Assembly: GCA_900541745.1 (NCBI GenBank)
Contig: UQLA01000002.1
Span: 167,736 to 231,735 of the forward strand
Direction of reading: 5' to 3'
DNA: 64,000 nt
Source of the DNA: an uncultured Collinsella sp.
Lineage (GTDB): Bacteria; Actinomycetota; Coriobacteriia; Coriobacteriales; Coriobacteriaceae
A program made the position numbers and the translations under genes. Below the pieces are notes generated by a model that searched no databases, had not been told where the DNA came from, and was given only the letters and a program-made list of their open reading frames with translations. This document shows, in pieces, positions 45,173 to 56,817 of this stretch; position 1 is the stretch's first letter, and each line of letters opens with the position of its first letter.

Positions 45173-45356
45173 GTTTGAAGCGGTGAGCTTGAAGACCGAA
45201 CTTGGGGCCCTTGTTGTGGCCCTTGAGGTCGGCGGTGTCCACTCGCAGGGCGCGCGTTACGCGATTGTTTCGAAACGGGCGGGAAACACAACGGGTCGGC
45301 GATGCTCCTAGTATGCCTATTCAACTGACTGTCTAAATATCTAGGGGAGGATCGCG

Positions 45357-48300
45357 ATGCAGGCAGATTCCGCTCAGCAGCAGGGCCTTTATCGCCCCGA
45401 ATTCGACCACGATGCATGTGGCATCGGCGCGCTTGCCGATATCAACGGTGAGCGCCATCACCAGATTCTGGACGACGCACTGTCCATTCTGGTCAACTTG
45501 GAGCACCGCGGCGGCACGGGACTCGAGAAGAACACCGGCGACGGCGCCGGAATCCTGTTCCAGGTTCCGCATCACTTTTTCCGTAAAGAGGCCCAAAAGT
45601 GCGGCCAGATTCTGCCGGCAGAGGGCGACTATGGCGTGGCCATGCTGTTCTTCCCACAGGACGACAAGGGCGTAGAGGATGCCCGCCGCGTGTTTGAGGA
45701 GGGCTGCGCCGAGGCCGGCGTGCCGCTGCTCTTTTGGCGCGAGGTACCCGTCGACCCGCACGACCTGGGCGAGACGGCCCGCGCCTGCATGCCTACTATC
45801 CTGCAGGCCTTCCTGGGCCGTCCGGACGACACGCCCGCCGGCGATGCCTTTGAGCGCCGCCTGTACGTGTGCCGCCGCACCATCGAAAAGAAGGCCGACG
45901 CCGAGTTTGCCCTGCGCGATAAGATCTTCTATGTGTGCTCCATGAGCTCGCGCACTATCGTGTACAAGGGTATGCTGGTCGCCACGCAGATGCGCCGCTT
46001 CTTCATCGATCTCAACGACGCCGCCGTCAAGACGGCCGTGGCGCTCGTTCACTCGCGCTACTCCACCAACACCACGCCCAGTTGGGAGCGCGCACACCCC
46101 AACCGCTTTATCATTCACAACGGCGAGATCAACACCCTCAAGGGCAACGTCAACTGGATTCGTGCCCGCGAACCCAACCTGTACAGCCCCGTGCTGCAGC
46201 ACGATCTTGAGCGTGTGATGCCCATCATCAATCGTGAGGGTTCTGACTCCGCGATTCTGGACAACGTGCTTGAGTTTTTGGTCATGAACGGCCGTCCGCT
46301 CACGCGTGCCGCGTCCATGTTGCTGCCCGAGCCGTGGGACCACAACGACAGCCTGAGTGAGGAGCGCCGCGCCTACGACGCCTACCAGTCCATGCTCATG
46401 GAGCCGTGGGATGGCCCGGCGGCCATCGCCTTTACCGACGGCCGCACGCTGGGTGCTGCTCTCGACCGTAACGGCCTGCGTCCTGCCCGCTACTATGTGA
46501 CGCGCGACGGTCGCTTTATGCTGGCAAGCGAGGTGGGCACCATCGAGGTAAGCCCCGAGAACATCCTGACGAGCGGCTGTCTGGGGCCGGGTCAGATGCT
46601 CGAGGTCGACTTTGCCCGCGGCCGCGTCATCTACAATGATGAGCTGCGCGCCCGTTACGCCAAGGAAAAGCCCTACCGCGACTGGATTGCCGAGGAGACG
46701 CTGACCGTTGACGCGCTCGATGAGCCCGTTGCGGCAACGCCCACCGAGGACGCCGCGGTGCCCGCCGCCGTGCGTATGGCAAAGCTCGGCTATCACTGGG
46801 ATGATGTTGACGAGGTCGTGCGTCCCATGGCCCAGCAGGGCAAGGCTCCGCTCGCCTCGATGGGCATCGATGCGCCGCTGGCCTGTCTGTCCAAGAAGAC
46901 ACGCTCGTTCTTTGACTACTTCTATCAGCTGTTCGCCCAGGTCACGAACCCGCCCATCGACGCCCTGCGCGAGCATATGGTCACCTCGACCACGCTCTAC
47001 CTGGGCAACCACGGCAACCTGCTCGAGGACTCCCGTACGGCCTGCCAGCTGGTTCGCTTGGAGCGCCCGTTGCTCAACGAGGAAGAGTTCGACCGCATTT
47101 GCGCCATCGACCGCGTGGGCTTTAAGACCCGCCGTTTCCGTGCCGTGTACCGCCGCGATGCCGGCGAGGGCGCGCTGCAGGCTGCGCTCAAGCAGCTTGC
47201 AGAGGACGTTGAGGCTGCGGTCCGCGACGGCGTGAACATCGTGGTGTTGAGCGATCGTGCCGCCGCGGGCGAGGTGCCCGTGCCGTCGCTGCTCGCCGTG
47301 GGCTGCGTGCACAACCATCTGATCCGCGCCGGCGTGCGTACCTTTGCCGACATCGTGGTGGAGTGTGGCGACGCCGTGTCCCCGCACGACTTTGCGGCAC
47401 TGGTGGGCTACTCCGCGAGCGGTATCTATCCGTACAACGCACACGCGTGTATCCGCGATCTGGCGGCGCGCGGCGACCTGGACGTGACGGCCGAGCAGGG
47501 CATCGCCAACTACAACAAGGCCGCGACCGCCGGCATCGTCTCCATCATGTCCAAGATGGGCATCTCCACGGTGCAGAGCTACCATTCGGCGCAGATCTTC
47601 GAGGCCGTGGGCTTTACGCCGGAGTTCGTCAACGCGTACTTCGCCGGCACGGTGAGCCGTGTGGGCGGTATGGGTGTCGAGGACGTTGAGCGCGAGCAAA
47701 ACGAGCGCTACGACGCCGCGCTCGCTATCCTTAAGAGCCCGGCTCCCGATCAGCTGCCCACGCTGGGTCTGACCAAGTGGCGCCCGCTCGGCGGCGAGGA
47801 TCACCTCATCGACCCTCAGACCGTCTACCTGCTTCAGACCTCCTGCCGCGAGGACAGCTACGACACCTTTAAGGAGTACAGCGCCCGCCTGCACCGCAAT
47901 GGCCGTGCCGTGCGCCTGCGCGACTTGCTCGACTTTGATGCCAGCGGCCGCACGCCGGTTTCGCTCGACGAGGTCGAGCCTGCGCTCAACATCGTCCGCC
48001 GCTTTAACACCGGCGCCATGTCGTACGGCTCTATTAGCAAAGAGGCGCACGAGTGCATGGCCATCGCCATGAACCGCCTGCATGGACGCTCCAACTCCGG
48101 CGAGGGCGGCGAGGATCCGCGTCGCGAGACCCCGCTGGTCAACGGTGACTCCAAGAACTCCGCCATCAAGCAGGTGGCAAGTGCGCGCTTTGGCGTGACG
48201 AGCCGTTACCTGTGCAGCGCCTTCGAGATTCAGATCAAGATGGCCCAGGGCGCCAAGCCCGGCGAGGGTGGCCACCTGCCTGGCAAGAAGGTCTACCCCT

Positions 48301-50063
48301 GGATCGCCGAGGTCCGTCAGTCCACGCCCGGCATCGGCCTGATCTCGCCTCCGCCTCACCACGATATTTACTCTATCGAGGACCTGGCAGAGCTGATCTT
48401 TGACCTTAAGAACGCCAACCCCGGTGCGCGCGTGTCGGTCAAGCTGGTCAGCGAGGCCGGCGTCGGCACCATCGCCACCGGTGTGGCCAAGGGTGCTGCC
48501 GATAAGATTTTGATCAGCGGTCACAATGGCGGCTCGGGCGCCGCTGCGCGCGACTCTATCTGGCATGCGGGTCTGCCGCTGGAGCTTGGCCTTGCCGAGG
48601 CCCAGCAGACGCTGCTGCAAAACGGCCTGCGCTCGCGCGTGGTGCTCGAGGCCGATGGCAAACTCATGGACGGCACCGATGTTGCCGTCGCCTGCCTGCT
48701 GGGCGCCGAGGAGTTTGGCTTTGCGACCATGCCGCTCATCTCCATGGGTTGCCTCATGCAGCGCGACTGCCAGCAGGACACCTGCCCGGCCGGCATCGCT
48801 ACGCAAAACTGCCGCCTGCGTCGCGGCTTCCGCGGCAAGCCCGAGCACGTCGAGCACTTTATGCTCTTTGTTGCCGAGCAGTTGCGCGAGGTCATGGCGA
48901 GCCTGGGCTTCCGCACCGTCGACGAGATGGTCGGCCATCCCGAGTGCTTGCGCCAGATCGAGGTCCCGGGCAACCGCAAGGCCAACCTGCTCGATCTGTC
49001 GCCCGTGCTGGCGAGTGCGACCTGCGAGTTCGGTGCCCATATTCCGGGCGCCGACGGTCGTCACTTCCTGCCGCAGATGGCCGCGGACAGCGAGCTCGAC
49101 AAGACGCTCGACTCCACGTTGTTTGTGCCCTATACGGCCGATGCCCGAGCGCACCTGCGTCCGATTCGCTTCCGCGCCGATATCGCCAACGTCAACCGTT
49201 GCGTGGGCACCATCTTGGGCAACGCGGTGACCAAGGCGCATCCCGAGGGCCTGCCCGCCGGCTCCATCACCGTCGATTGCGATGGTTCGGCCGGTCAGAG
49301 CTTTGGCGCCTTCCTGCCGCGCGGCATTACGCTCAACGTGTGCGGCGACGCCAACGACTACTTTGGCAAGGGCCTTTCGGGCGGCGAGGTGTCGGTGCGC
49401 CCCAACCCGCATGCGACCTACAAGTTCGACGAGAACATCATCGTGGGCAACGTTGCGTTCTTTGGCGCCACGAGCGGCCGCGGCTTCATTAACGGTCTTG
49501 CCGGCCAGCGTTTTGCCGTACGCAACTCCGGTGCCACCGTGGTGGTCGAGGGCTGCGGCAACCATGGCTGCGAGTACATGACGGGTGGTCTGGCGCTCAT
49601 CCTGGGCGAGGTCGGGCAGAACTTCGCCGCCGGCATGACGGGTGGCGTGGCCTATGTCTTTGACCAGTACGGCACGCTCGACGCCCGCGTGAACCACGAG
49701 AGCGTGGAGCTCAAGGCCCCGACGGCCGGCGAGCTGGCGCAGATTCGCGCGCTCATCCAGGAGCACGTGGACGCGACGCAGAGTCCGCGCGGCATTAAGC
49801 TGCTCTACAGCTTTGAGACGATGAGCAAGCACTTTGTGAAGGTCATTCCGACCGAGTACGAGCGCGTGCTGGCGATTGTCGCCGCGGCCGAGGCCGTGGG
49901 CAAGACGCATGCGCAGGCCGAGGAGCTGGCGTTTGACATTGTGACCGGTCGCGCGAGTGCCGCGGATGTCGCTCGCTTCGATGCCGCGGGCGGCGCTGCT
50001 GGCGCGGGTGCTGCGTCCGTGGCCGCTACCGGTTCTGTTGCTTCGACCAAAAAGGAGGCGTAA
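45357..50063 (+). CDS. gltB: Glutamate synthase, large subunit
   Basis: Makes two glutamates from glutamine and 2-oxoglutarate; with GltD it assimilates ammonia. 1568 aa. Class II amidotransferase domain with the nucleophile Cys21 in DACGIGALADI, so a 20-residue propeptide should be removed. The FMN/synthase domain has MSYGSISKEAHE and the 3Fe-4S Cys cluster CLMQRDCQQDTCPAGIATQ; the C-terminal GXGXG beta-helix follows (GGLALILGEVGQNFAAGMTG). GGGGAGG lies 6-7 nt before the ATG. gltD starts 5 nt after the stop. Confidence 0.97.
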   Translation: MQADSAQQQGLYRPEFDHDACGIGALADINGERHHQILDDALSILVNLEHRGGTGLEKNTGDGAGILFQVPHHFFRKEAQKCGQILPAEGDYGVAMLFFPQDDKGVEDARRVFEEGCAEAGVPLLFWREVPVDPHDLGETARACMPTILQAFLGRPDDTPAGDAFERRLYVCRRTIEKKADAEFALRDKIFYVCSMSSRTIVYKGMLVATQMRRFFIDLNDAAVKTAVALVHSRYSTNTTPSWERAHPNRFIIHNGEINTLKGNVNWIRAREPNLYSPVLQHDLERVMPIINREGSDSAILDNVLEFLVMNGRPLTRAASMLLPEPWDHNDSLSEERRAYDAYQSMLMEPWDGPAAIAFTDGRTLGAALDRNGLRPARYYVTRDGRFMLASEVGTIEVSPENILTSGCLGPGQMLEVDFARGRVIYNDELRARYAKEKPYRDWIAEETLTVDALDEPVAATPTEDAAVPAAVRMAKLGYHWDDVDEVVRPMAQQGKAPLASMGIDAPLACLSKKTRSFFDYFYQLFAQVTNPPIDALREHMVTSTTLYLGNHGNLLEDSRTACQLVRLERPLLNEEEFDRICAIDRVGFKTRRFRAVYRRDAGEGALQAALKQLAEDVEAAVRDGVNIVVLSDRAAAGEVPVPSLLAVGCVHNHLIRAGVRTFADIVVECGDAVSPHDFAALVGYSASGIYPYNAHACIRDLAARGDLDVTAEQGIANYNKAATAGIVSIMSKMGISTVQSYHSAQIFEAVGFTPEFVNAYFAGTVSRVGGMGVEDVEREQNERYDAALAILKSPAPDQLPTLGLTKWRPLGGEDHLIDPQTVYLLQTSCREDSYDTFKEYSARLHRNGRAVRLRDLLDFDASGRTPVSLDEVEPALNIVRRFNTGAMSYGSISKEAHECMAIAMNRLHGRSNSGEGGEDPRRETPLVNGDSKNSAIKQVASARFGVTSRYLCSAFEIQIKMAQGAKPGEGGHLPGKKVYPWIAEVRQSTPGIGLISPPPHHDIYSIEDLAELIFDLKNANPGARVSVKLVSEAGVGTIATGVAKGAADKILISGHNGGSGAAARDSIWHAGLPLELGLAEAQQTLLQNGLRSRVVLEADGKLMDGTDVAVACLLGAEEFGFATMPLISMGCLMQRDCQQDTCPAGIATQNCRLRRGFRGKPEHVEHFMLFVAEQLREVMASLGFRTVDEMVGHPECLRQIEVPGNRKANLLDLSPVLASATCEFGAHIPGADGRHFLPQMAADSELDKTLDSTLFVPYTADARAHLRPIRFRADIANVNRCVGTILGNAVTKAHPEGLPAGSITVDCDGSAGQSFGAFLPRGITLNVCGDANDYFGKGLSGGEVSVRPNPHATYKFDENIIVGNVAFFGATSGRGFINGLAGQRFAVRNSGATVVVEGCGNHGCEYMTGGLALILGEVGQNFAAGMTGGVAYVFDQYGTLDARVNHESVELKAPTAGELAQIRALIQEHVDATQSPRGIKLLYSFETMSKHFVKVIPTEYERVLAIVAAAEAVGKTHAQAEELAFDIVTGRASAADVARFDAAGGAAGAGAASVAATGSVASTKKEA

Positions 50064-50068
50064 GTGCC

Positions 50069-51550
<1,482 letters not shown>

Positions 51551-51631
51551 AGTAGTCATTTAAGAACGTCCCCAATGACTAGTCATTTTTTGTCTAGTCG
51601 TTGGGGACACTCTTTGCGAGCGATTTGCTCG
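51551..51631. repeat. Repeat family A, copy 4
   Basis: Reverse unit (TAAGAACGTCCCCAATGACTAG) and forward unit (CTAGTCGTTGGGGACACTCT) arranged head to head, starting at the base after the gltD stop; a small hairpin CGAGC/GCTCG follows. From 51632 to 51902 I see only the leader of the next gene, with GAGGAGG at 51891-51897. Confidence 0.75.
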
Positions 51632-51902
51632 TTTGTCGACGTATGGGTGTTCATTTGTCGACTTCTTGGGCTGTGGCCACCTGTTGTTTCTGTGGTGGTA
51701 GCGGGCATCTGGCTCAAAAGGGCGGGTTGGCTGTCTATGTCTACCTGCGGTTTCTTTGCGGTGCGCTCATTCGGTCAAGTGTCCGTCAAGTGTTTGGTTA
51801 GTATCTGGTTTGCAGTCGAAGGCCTATTTTGCCCGCGCTTGCCTCGGTTGCTCGCCCTCCTCGTAAGCTCAAATTGAGGTCCATCAGTTTGAGGAGGATG
51901 CC

Positions 51903-52610
51903 ATGACTGACCAAGTTTTTGACCGAGCGCAGCTGGCCGAAGCCGTCGGCAACGATATTGCCGACATGGCTCACTTTTGGATGCTGCGGAAGTTTCAATT
52001 CCTGGAGCCGGCGCGCGAGCAGTTCGAGATTATCGTCGATCCGTGGCTCAGCTATTGCGAGGAACCTTCTCAAAACGAAATCATGGCCTACAACATGGCG
52101 TTTACCGATTGGCTGCTGTTTGAGCGCCCCTATTACCGCGGCAAGACGCTGTTGGAGCTGTTTGTGGACGAGCCGCCAGCGTCAATTTCTCCTGTTTCGC
52201 TCGGGCGACTTAAGCAGGTGCGCGACACGCAGTATTTCTCGCGCTTTGGCATTTTGGACAAGGATCCCGCGACTGGCATGGTCGTGCTGAAGGACACGCG
52301 CACCGACCGTCGCTTTGACGTCTACGACCCACATATCGTGCAAAAGGAGCACTGGAACGATGGCGCGATTGCGGTGCGACTCGCGTGCGTCGACGATGTC
52401 TGGCTGACGGCGGGACAGCTCTACCTGTATGACATCGCGCGCCTGAGCGACACGGCGGTCGACGGGCCGGGCGCGGTGCATCCCGAGGACCTAGAGGACG
52501 GTTTCGACACCTCGTGCATCAGCTTCTTTTTGCGCCTGGTCCGCGACATCATGGGCGCCCAGGGGCGGTACGTGAAGTCGCTCAATATCTACGAGCAGGA
52601 GTGGGAGTAG
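51903..52610 (+). CDS. Conserved hypothetical protein
   Basis: 235-aa soluble acidic protein that I cannot place. It is rich in aromatic residues (HFWMLRKFQFLEPA, TDWLLFERPYYRGKTLLELF) and has no membrane segment, signal peptide or metal motif. The phrase FTDWLLFERP followed by a Lys/Thr-Leu helix recalls bacterial proteins that end in SEC-C motifs, but no such Cys motif is present. GAGGAGG lies 6 nt before ATG 51903. It is flanked by A-type and D-type repeats. Confidence 0.7.
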   Translation: MTDQVFDRAQLAEAVGNDIADMAHFWMLRKFQFLEPAREQFEIIVDPWLSYCEEPSQNEIMAYNMAFTDWLLFERPYYRGKTLLELFVDEPPASISPVSLGRLKQVRDTQYFSRFGILDKDPATGMVVLKDTRTDRRFDVYDPHIVQKEHWNDGAIAVRLACVDDVWLTAGQLYLYDIARLSDTAVDGPGAVHPEDLEDGFDTSCISFFLRLVRDIMGAQGRYVKSLNIYEQEWE

Positions 52611-52646
52611 GGGGGGGTGGGCTGTCGCAGCGCCGCCTGTCTATTT

Positions 52647-52864
52647 GTCTCGATCTGTAACGTTTAGGGACAGAAAACCGGTCTACCTGTTACAGATCGA
52701 GACGAATGCTTGGGCACCGCTGGTTTGTCTAGGTCTGTAACGTTTGGGGGCCTGGAGGACGTCTAACTGTTACAGATTGAGACAAAGAGGTGCAATGCTG
52801 CACGAATGTCTCGATCTGTAACGTTTGGGGACAAAAAACCGGTCTTCCTGTTACAGAACGAGAC
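52647..52864. repeat. Repeat D cluster 3 (three units)
   Basis: 57-nt units at 52647-52703, 52727-52783 and 52808-52864 (distances 80 and 81 bp; spacers 23 and 24 nt). The last unit ends 53 bp before the likely start of the AbiEi-like pseudogene. Nothing else is evident in 52611-52917. Confidence 0.92.
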
Positions 52865-52917
52865 GTTTGCCGGCGGCGACAATGGCGGCGATGGTCCATT
52901 TCCCCGATGTGGTGGTG

Positions 52918-53962
52918 ATGAAAGTGTCTAATACCGTTTTCAAACACAAGCATGCAGCACGGAACACGTTGGCGCGGAATAGGATGCTTGCCAGGCTCGC
53001 GAAGGCGGATGAACAAGGTGTGCTGCTTGTGACGCACGACAATGCCGAGCTCATGTGGCTGCGGCGTCATGTGGGAACCGATGACATTGCGGAGCCCGAG
53101 CCGTATTTGTTCTGCTTTCAACATGATTGGGGTGTAACTGACGCCGGCGGAGCGAGCGCTGCGCACCATCAAAGGGCTTGCGCAGTTTCATCCAGACTGG
53201 GCGTTCTGGGGTTATGACGCGGCACTTTTGTGGGGTCTGGAGGTGCCGAATGATCTGCTCGGGCCGCGATTTCTTGTTAAGACAGGTTGCTCGGTGCCGC
53301 TGAGTGCAGGATGCCGGCTGTTGCGTCCGCGGGCGGCGTGTGCGCTTGAACAAGTCGACGGCGTGCGGGTGACGCCGTTTTGGCGCACGGTAGAGGATTG
53401 CCTGTTGCGCGCGCCGTTTTCGTATGGCTTGGCGATTGCCGATTCTGCGTTGCGAGCAAAGGGCGTATCGCGCGATGACTTTTGTGAGCGGCTTCGTATG
53501 GATTGTGAAGGCAAGCGCGGGTATCGCAGAGCGCAGGTGATTGCGTCGTATGCGGACGGGCTGTCCGAAAACGGCGGCGAGTCTCGATTTCGGGCGTTCT
53601 TTATTGCGTACGGCTTTCCGGTTCCGGAGCTGCAGGTGGAGTTTCGTGATCCGCTCGATCCGAGCCAAGTGTTTCGCGTTGATTATTTTTGGAGGCTCGA
53701 GGACGGAACGTGCGTGATTGGCGAGCTGGACGGAAAGGGGAAGTATACCTTGCAGAACGACGAGGGTCGGGAGTCGATCGACCCATTCGTGGCAGAACGT
53801 CAGCGGGAGTCCCATCTGACAATGCTCGGACATAAGGTGCTTCGGTTTACGTTTGATGAGCTCAAGAATCCGGGGAAGCTGGTTGAGAAGATGAGGCTGG
53901 CGGGTATTCCGCGACGGGCCGATTTGGCCGAGGAATGGAGATGCCAGTGGTATGGGCGCTGA
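52918..53962 (+). pseudogene. AbiEi-like/DUF559-like protein, frameshifted
   Basis: Two frames together spell one protein. Frame 1 runs from ATG 52918 (MKVSNTVFKHKHAARNTLARNRML...) to EPYLFCFQHDWGV at 53136. Frame 2 resumes at CTG 53138 with LTPAERALRTIKGLAQFHPD and continues to 53962. A single extra A in GTAACTG (53136-53137) accounts for the shift. The N-terminal part resembles AbiEi-type antitoxin/regulator proteins of Gram-positive bacteria. The C-terminal part (FRVDYFWRLEDGTCVIGELD with GKGKY and a FTFDEL end) resembles a DUF559/Vsr-like nuclease fold, with Asp and Glu-x-Asp in plausible catalytic positions. It sits between two D arrays. An upstream ATG at 52891 is possible. Sequencing error cannot be excluded. 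Confidence 0.7.
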
Positions 53963-54003
53963 GGGGTGCAGCTGATGCGGATGTGGTTGTTCCTACCGAG
54001 TTT

Positions 54004-54300
54004 GTCTCGATCTGTAACAACAAGGGGCCGTTTGGCCTCGTAACTGTTACCGATCAAGACAGAAGGTTGGCGCCTGCTGAAAGATCTCAATCTGTAACAT
54101 CTAGAGGCTGAAAACCTGTCTACTTGTTACAGATCTAGACGTTTGACAACGGGGCTGGAGAATATCTCGATCTGTAACATCTAACGGCCAAAATTCGACC
54201 CAACTGTTACAGATTGAGACAAAGGTTGACGCGGTGCCGAAAGATCTCGATCTGTAACATTTGGAAGGTTAAAGACGGTCTACCTGTTACAGATTGAGAC
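54004..54300. repeat. Repeat D cluster 4 (four units)
   Basis: 57-nt units at 54004-54060, 54084-54140, 54164-54220 and 54244-54300; all three start-to-start distances are exactly 80 bp. The first unit looks reverse-oriented by its loop. The remaining part of the 53963-54452 gap is the amidohydrolase leader. Confidence 0.92.
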
Positions 54301-54452
54301 GTTTTGCTGGAACGGCCGGAACCTCGCCACGCTGTCTCCGTTTGCCCTCACATCTCTCTCGTCCCTCCGTTAGCCGATATGTCCGGCTTTAGTTTGCTGC
54401 ATTAGGTGATAATGGACAAATGTTCAAGTTAATCGTGAGGGAGGAGCTCGAT

Positions 54453-55823
54453 ATGGCGACTGCCGATCGTCCCACGTTGTTTATCAATGCGACCGTCCTG
54501 GATGGCTCGGAGCATATGGAGCCGCAGCCCGATATGGCCGTGGCCGTTGAGCGCGGTGTCATCACCTGGATTGGCCCGAGCGCCGTGGCGCAGGCGCCGG
54601 CGGGTGCCGAGGTCATCGACCTGGCGGGTGCGTATCTCATGCCGGGTCTCATCAATATGCACGTGCATCTGTGCGGTTCGGGCAAACCGGTCTCGGCGGG
54701 CGATGCGGGCGCGCTGATGAAGAAGCTCGATAATCCGGTGGGCCGCGCCATCGTCCGCCACATCCTCAAAGGCAGCGCTCAGCAGCAGCTGGCAAGTGGC
54801 GTGACTACGGTGCGCGGTGCGGGCGACCCGCTGTTTGCCGACATCGCCGTGCGCAACGCCATCGACGCCGGCAAGTATCAGGGTCCGCGTCTGGTGGCGC
54901 CGGGAACGGGCGTCACGGTGCCGGGCGGCCATGGCGCGGGCTTGTTCGCCCAGGTGGCCAACAGTCCCTCCGAGGCGGCCGAACAGGTGCGCGACTTGTA
55001 CGCGCGTGGTGCCGACGTCATTAAGCTATTCGTGACGGGCGGCGTGTTCGATGCGACCGAAGTAGGCGAGCCGGGCGTGCTGCGTATGCCGGTGGAGGTT
55101 GCCGCGGCGGCGTGCAAGGCGGCGCACGAGGTCGGCCTGCCGGTCATGGCTCATGTCGAGAGCACCGAAGGTGTGAAGGCCGCGCTTCAGGCCGGCGTCG
55201 ACACAATCGAGCGCGGCGCTCCGATGACCCCCGAGATCCTGGAGCTGTACCGTGGCACCGCGGGCACGCAGCTCGAGGGGCGTGCACCGAGCGTGACCTG
55301 CACGATCAGCCCGGCGCTGCCGTTTGTATTGCTCGATCCGGAAAAGACCCATTCGACCGACACGCAAAAGAAGAACGGTGACATTGTGTGCTCGGGCATT
55401 ATCGAGAGCGCTCGCGCCGCCCTGGATGCCGGCGTTAAGGTGGGCCTGGGCACGGACTCGAGCTGCCCGTTCGTGACGCAGTACGACATGTGGCGCGAGG
55501 TGGCCTATTTTGCCAAGTACGTGGGCGTGAGCAATGCCTTCGCACTGCATACAGCCACGCAGGTCAATGCCGAGCTACTGGGTCTGGGCGGCGAGACCGG
55601 TGCGATCGAGTGCGGCAAGGCGGCCGATATTCTGGTGACGCGCGAGAACCCTCTGGACGACCTGGTGGTGTTGCGTGAACCGATGCATGTGATGTGTCGC
55701 GGTGACCTGGTGCGCAAGCTAAAGGTCAAGTGCATCCCCGAGGTTGACACCGAGCTCGACGCGATTATGGCCATGCCGGCAGAAGCCCTGGCAGAGGAGC
55801 TCACTCGCGACGGCGTGGCATAG
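54453..55823 (+). CDS. Amidohydrolase (imidazolonepropionase-like)
   Basis: Metal-dependent hydrolase with a TIM barrel, 456 aa; the substrate is unknown. Metal-binding motif HVHLCG (His-x-His) near residue 67, a carbamylated-Lys candidate in DVIKLFVTGG near 190, His in VMAHVESTEG near 231 and the catalytic Asp in LGTDSSCP near 337. Its relatives include prolidases and dipeptidases of the amidohydrolase family. ATG 54453 with GGGAGGAG 6-8 nt upstream was preferred over 54420. It is preceded by the D array and followed by a strong terminator. Confidence 0.9.
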   Translation: MATADRPTLFINATVLDGSEHMEPQPDMAVAVERGVITWIGPSAVAQAPAGAEVIDLAGAYLMPGLINMHVHLCGSGKPVSAGDAGALMKKLDNPVGRAIVRHILKGSAQQQLASGVTTVRGAGDPLFADIAVRNAIDAGKYQGPRLVAPGTGVTVPGGHGAGLFAQVANSPSEAAEQVRDLYARGADVIKLFVTGGVFDATEVGEPGVLRMPVEVAAAACKAAHEVGLPVMAHVESTEGVKAALQAGVDTIERGAPMTPEILELYRGTAGTQLEGRAPSVTCTISPALPFVLLDPEKTHSTDTQKKNGDIVCSGIIESARAALDAGVKVGLGTDSSCPFVTQYDMWREVAYFAKYVGVSNAFALHTATQVNAELLGLGGETGAIECGKAADILVTRENPLDDLVVLREPMHVMCRGDLVRKLKVKCIPEVDTELDAIMAMPAEALAEELTRDGVA

Positions 55824-55856
55824 ACGGGACAAAGGGATAGCTCCGCTGCCGCATGC

Positions 55857-55899
55857 AAAAAGCCGAGGTCTCAACACGAGGCCTCGGCTTTTATTTTGT
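55857..55899. terminator. Bidirectional terminator between convergent genes
   Basis: AAAAGCCGAGGTCTC with GAGGCCTCGGCTTTT (one mismatch), flanked by T-rich and A-rich ends, serving both the amidohydrolase and the minus-strand gene at 55915. Confidence 0.88.
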
Positions 55900-55914
55900 C
55901 CTATGGTGTAGCGG

Positions 55915-56388
55915 CTAGGAGCGCGTCTCCATCTTGGCGTGGCACTTGGGGCAGGTGACGCGGATCTTGCCCTTGCCCTTGGGGACGGACAGCATCTGGC
56001 CGCAGTTGGGGCACTTGAGGTAGGCCGTGGTCTTGCGACCCTTCCACATCTTCTTGGCCGTTCGCTTGGCGCGCTCAAAGTCCTCCTTGCTGGTACCAGC
56101 GGCACGCGAAGCGTTTGCGGCCGCAGCCCCGCCGCCCAAGCTGGCGACGAACTTGCCTAGGCCGGGGACGTTTGCGGTCGCCGTGACAAAGGCATCGTTC
56201 TCCTTGCGGCGGGCGTCGATGTTTTTGGACAGGCCACGCAGCACGCCGAGTACGATTACGGCGATGGCGATCCAGCTGAGCCACTGAATACGGGCCATCG
56301 ATCCGATCATCGCGATGACGATTCCAGCAAAGCCCATCACGATGGTGAGCTCGTCGGCGCCGTTGCGACCCTTCATAAAGTCATTCAT
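55915..56388 (-). CDS. Small membrane protein with C-terminal zinc ribbon
   Basis: 157 aa. Two membrane helices near residues 15-33 and 36-54, a charged and Ala-rich linker, then CPNCGQML...CPKCHAKM at residues 125-152, a four-Cys zinc ribbon. Similar proteins are common in Coriobacteriia with unknown function. AAAGGCAG lies 6-7 nt before ATG 56388. It is the last gene before the copper operon and is divided from csoR by a B-type repeat. Confidence 0.75.
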   Translation of the reverse strand: MNDFMKGRNGADELTIVMGFAGIVIAMIGSMARIQWLSWIAIAVIVLGVLRGLSKNIDARRKENDAFVTATANVPGLGKFVASLGGGAAAANASRAAGTSKEDFERAKRTAKKMWKGRKTTAYLKCPNCGQMLSVPKGKGKIRVTCPKCHAKMETRS

Positions 56389-56435
56389 GCAGAACTGCCT
56401 TTCATTTCGCTGTGCTGCACGCTTTTATACCCCTT

Positions 56436-56502
56436 TTGGTGCATTGGGGACAGGTTAATCTGCACCAAGGTGGTGCAAACGTACTTGTCCCCCTTGCACC
56501 AA
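56436..56502. repeat. Repeat family B, copy 2
   Basis: TTGGTGCATTGGGGACAGGT arm and its partly diverged complement. The repeat ends at the base immediately before the csoR stop codon (56503-56505). Confidence 0.8.
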
Positions 56503-56775
56503 TTACTTGGCGAGCTTGTCGACGACGCGCTCTATCTCGGCGAGCTTGGCGGCTTTGAGCTCCTCGTCGCCCGATTCGATGGCCGAGGCGACGCAGCCCT
56601 CGATGTGTGCCTTCAACACATCGGCGTTGATGCGGGCGATAAGCGCCTGCGTGGCCATGAGCTGCGTGGAGATGTCGACGCAGTAACGGTCCTCGTCGAC
56701 CATCCGCAGAATGCCGTCGATCTGGCCGCGTGCCGTCTTGAGCATGCGGGTCACCGATTTATGGTCTGCCATCAT
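56503..56775 (-). CDS. csoR: Copper-sensing repressor CsoR
   Basis: Four-helix, DUF156-type metal-responsive repressor, 90 aa. The Cu(I) ligands of CsoR are present: Cys32 (RYCVDIS), His57 and Cys61 (AHIEGC), which separates it from formaldehyde-sensing FrmR and nickel-sensing RcnR. It is the last gene of a copA-copZ-csoR unit on the minus strand. A matching operator lies upstream of copA at 59616. Start ATG 56775; ATG 56772 is equally possible, with GAGG upstream. Confidence 0.93.
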   Translation of the reverse strand: MMADHKSVTRMLKTARGQIDGILRMVDEDRYCVDISTQLMATQALIARINADVLKAHIEGCVASAIESGDEELKAAKLAEIERVVDKLAK

Positions 56776-56817
56776 GGCGGGTCCTCGTTTCTGGTCGATC
56801 TTCCGGATGCCCCCGTC

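Noticed and set aside
45255..45285. GlnR-type box before gltB
   Set aside because: GTTAC-N6-GTTTC resembles the first half, but the second half-site does not fit the GAAAC consensus.
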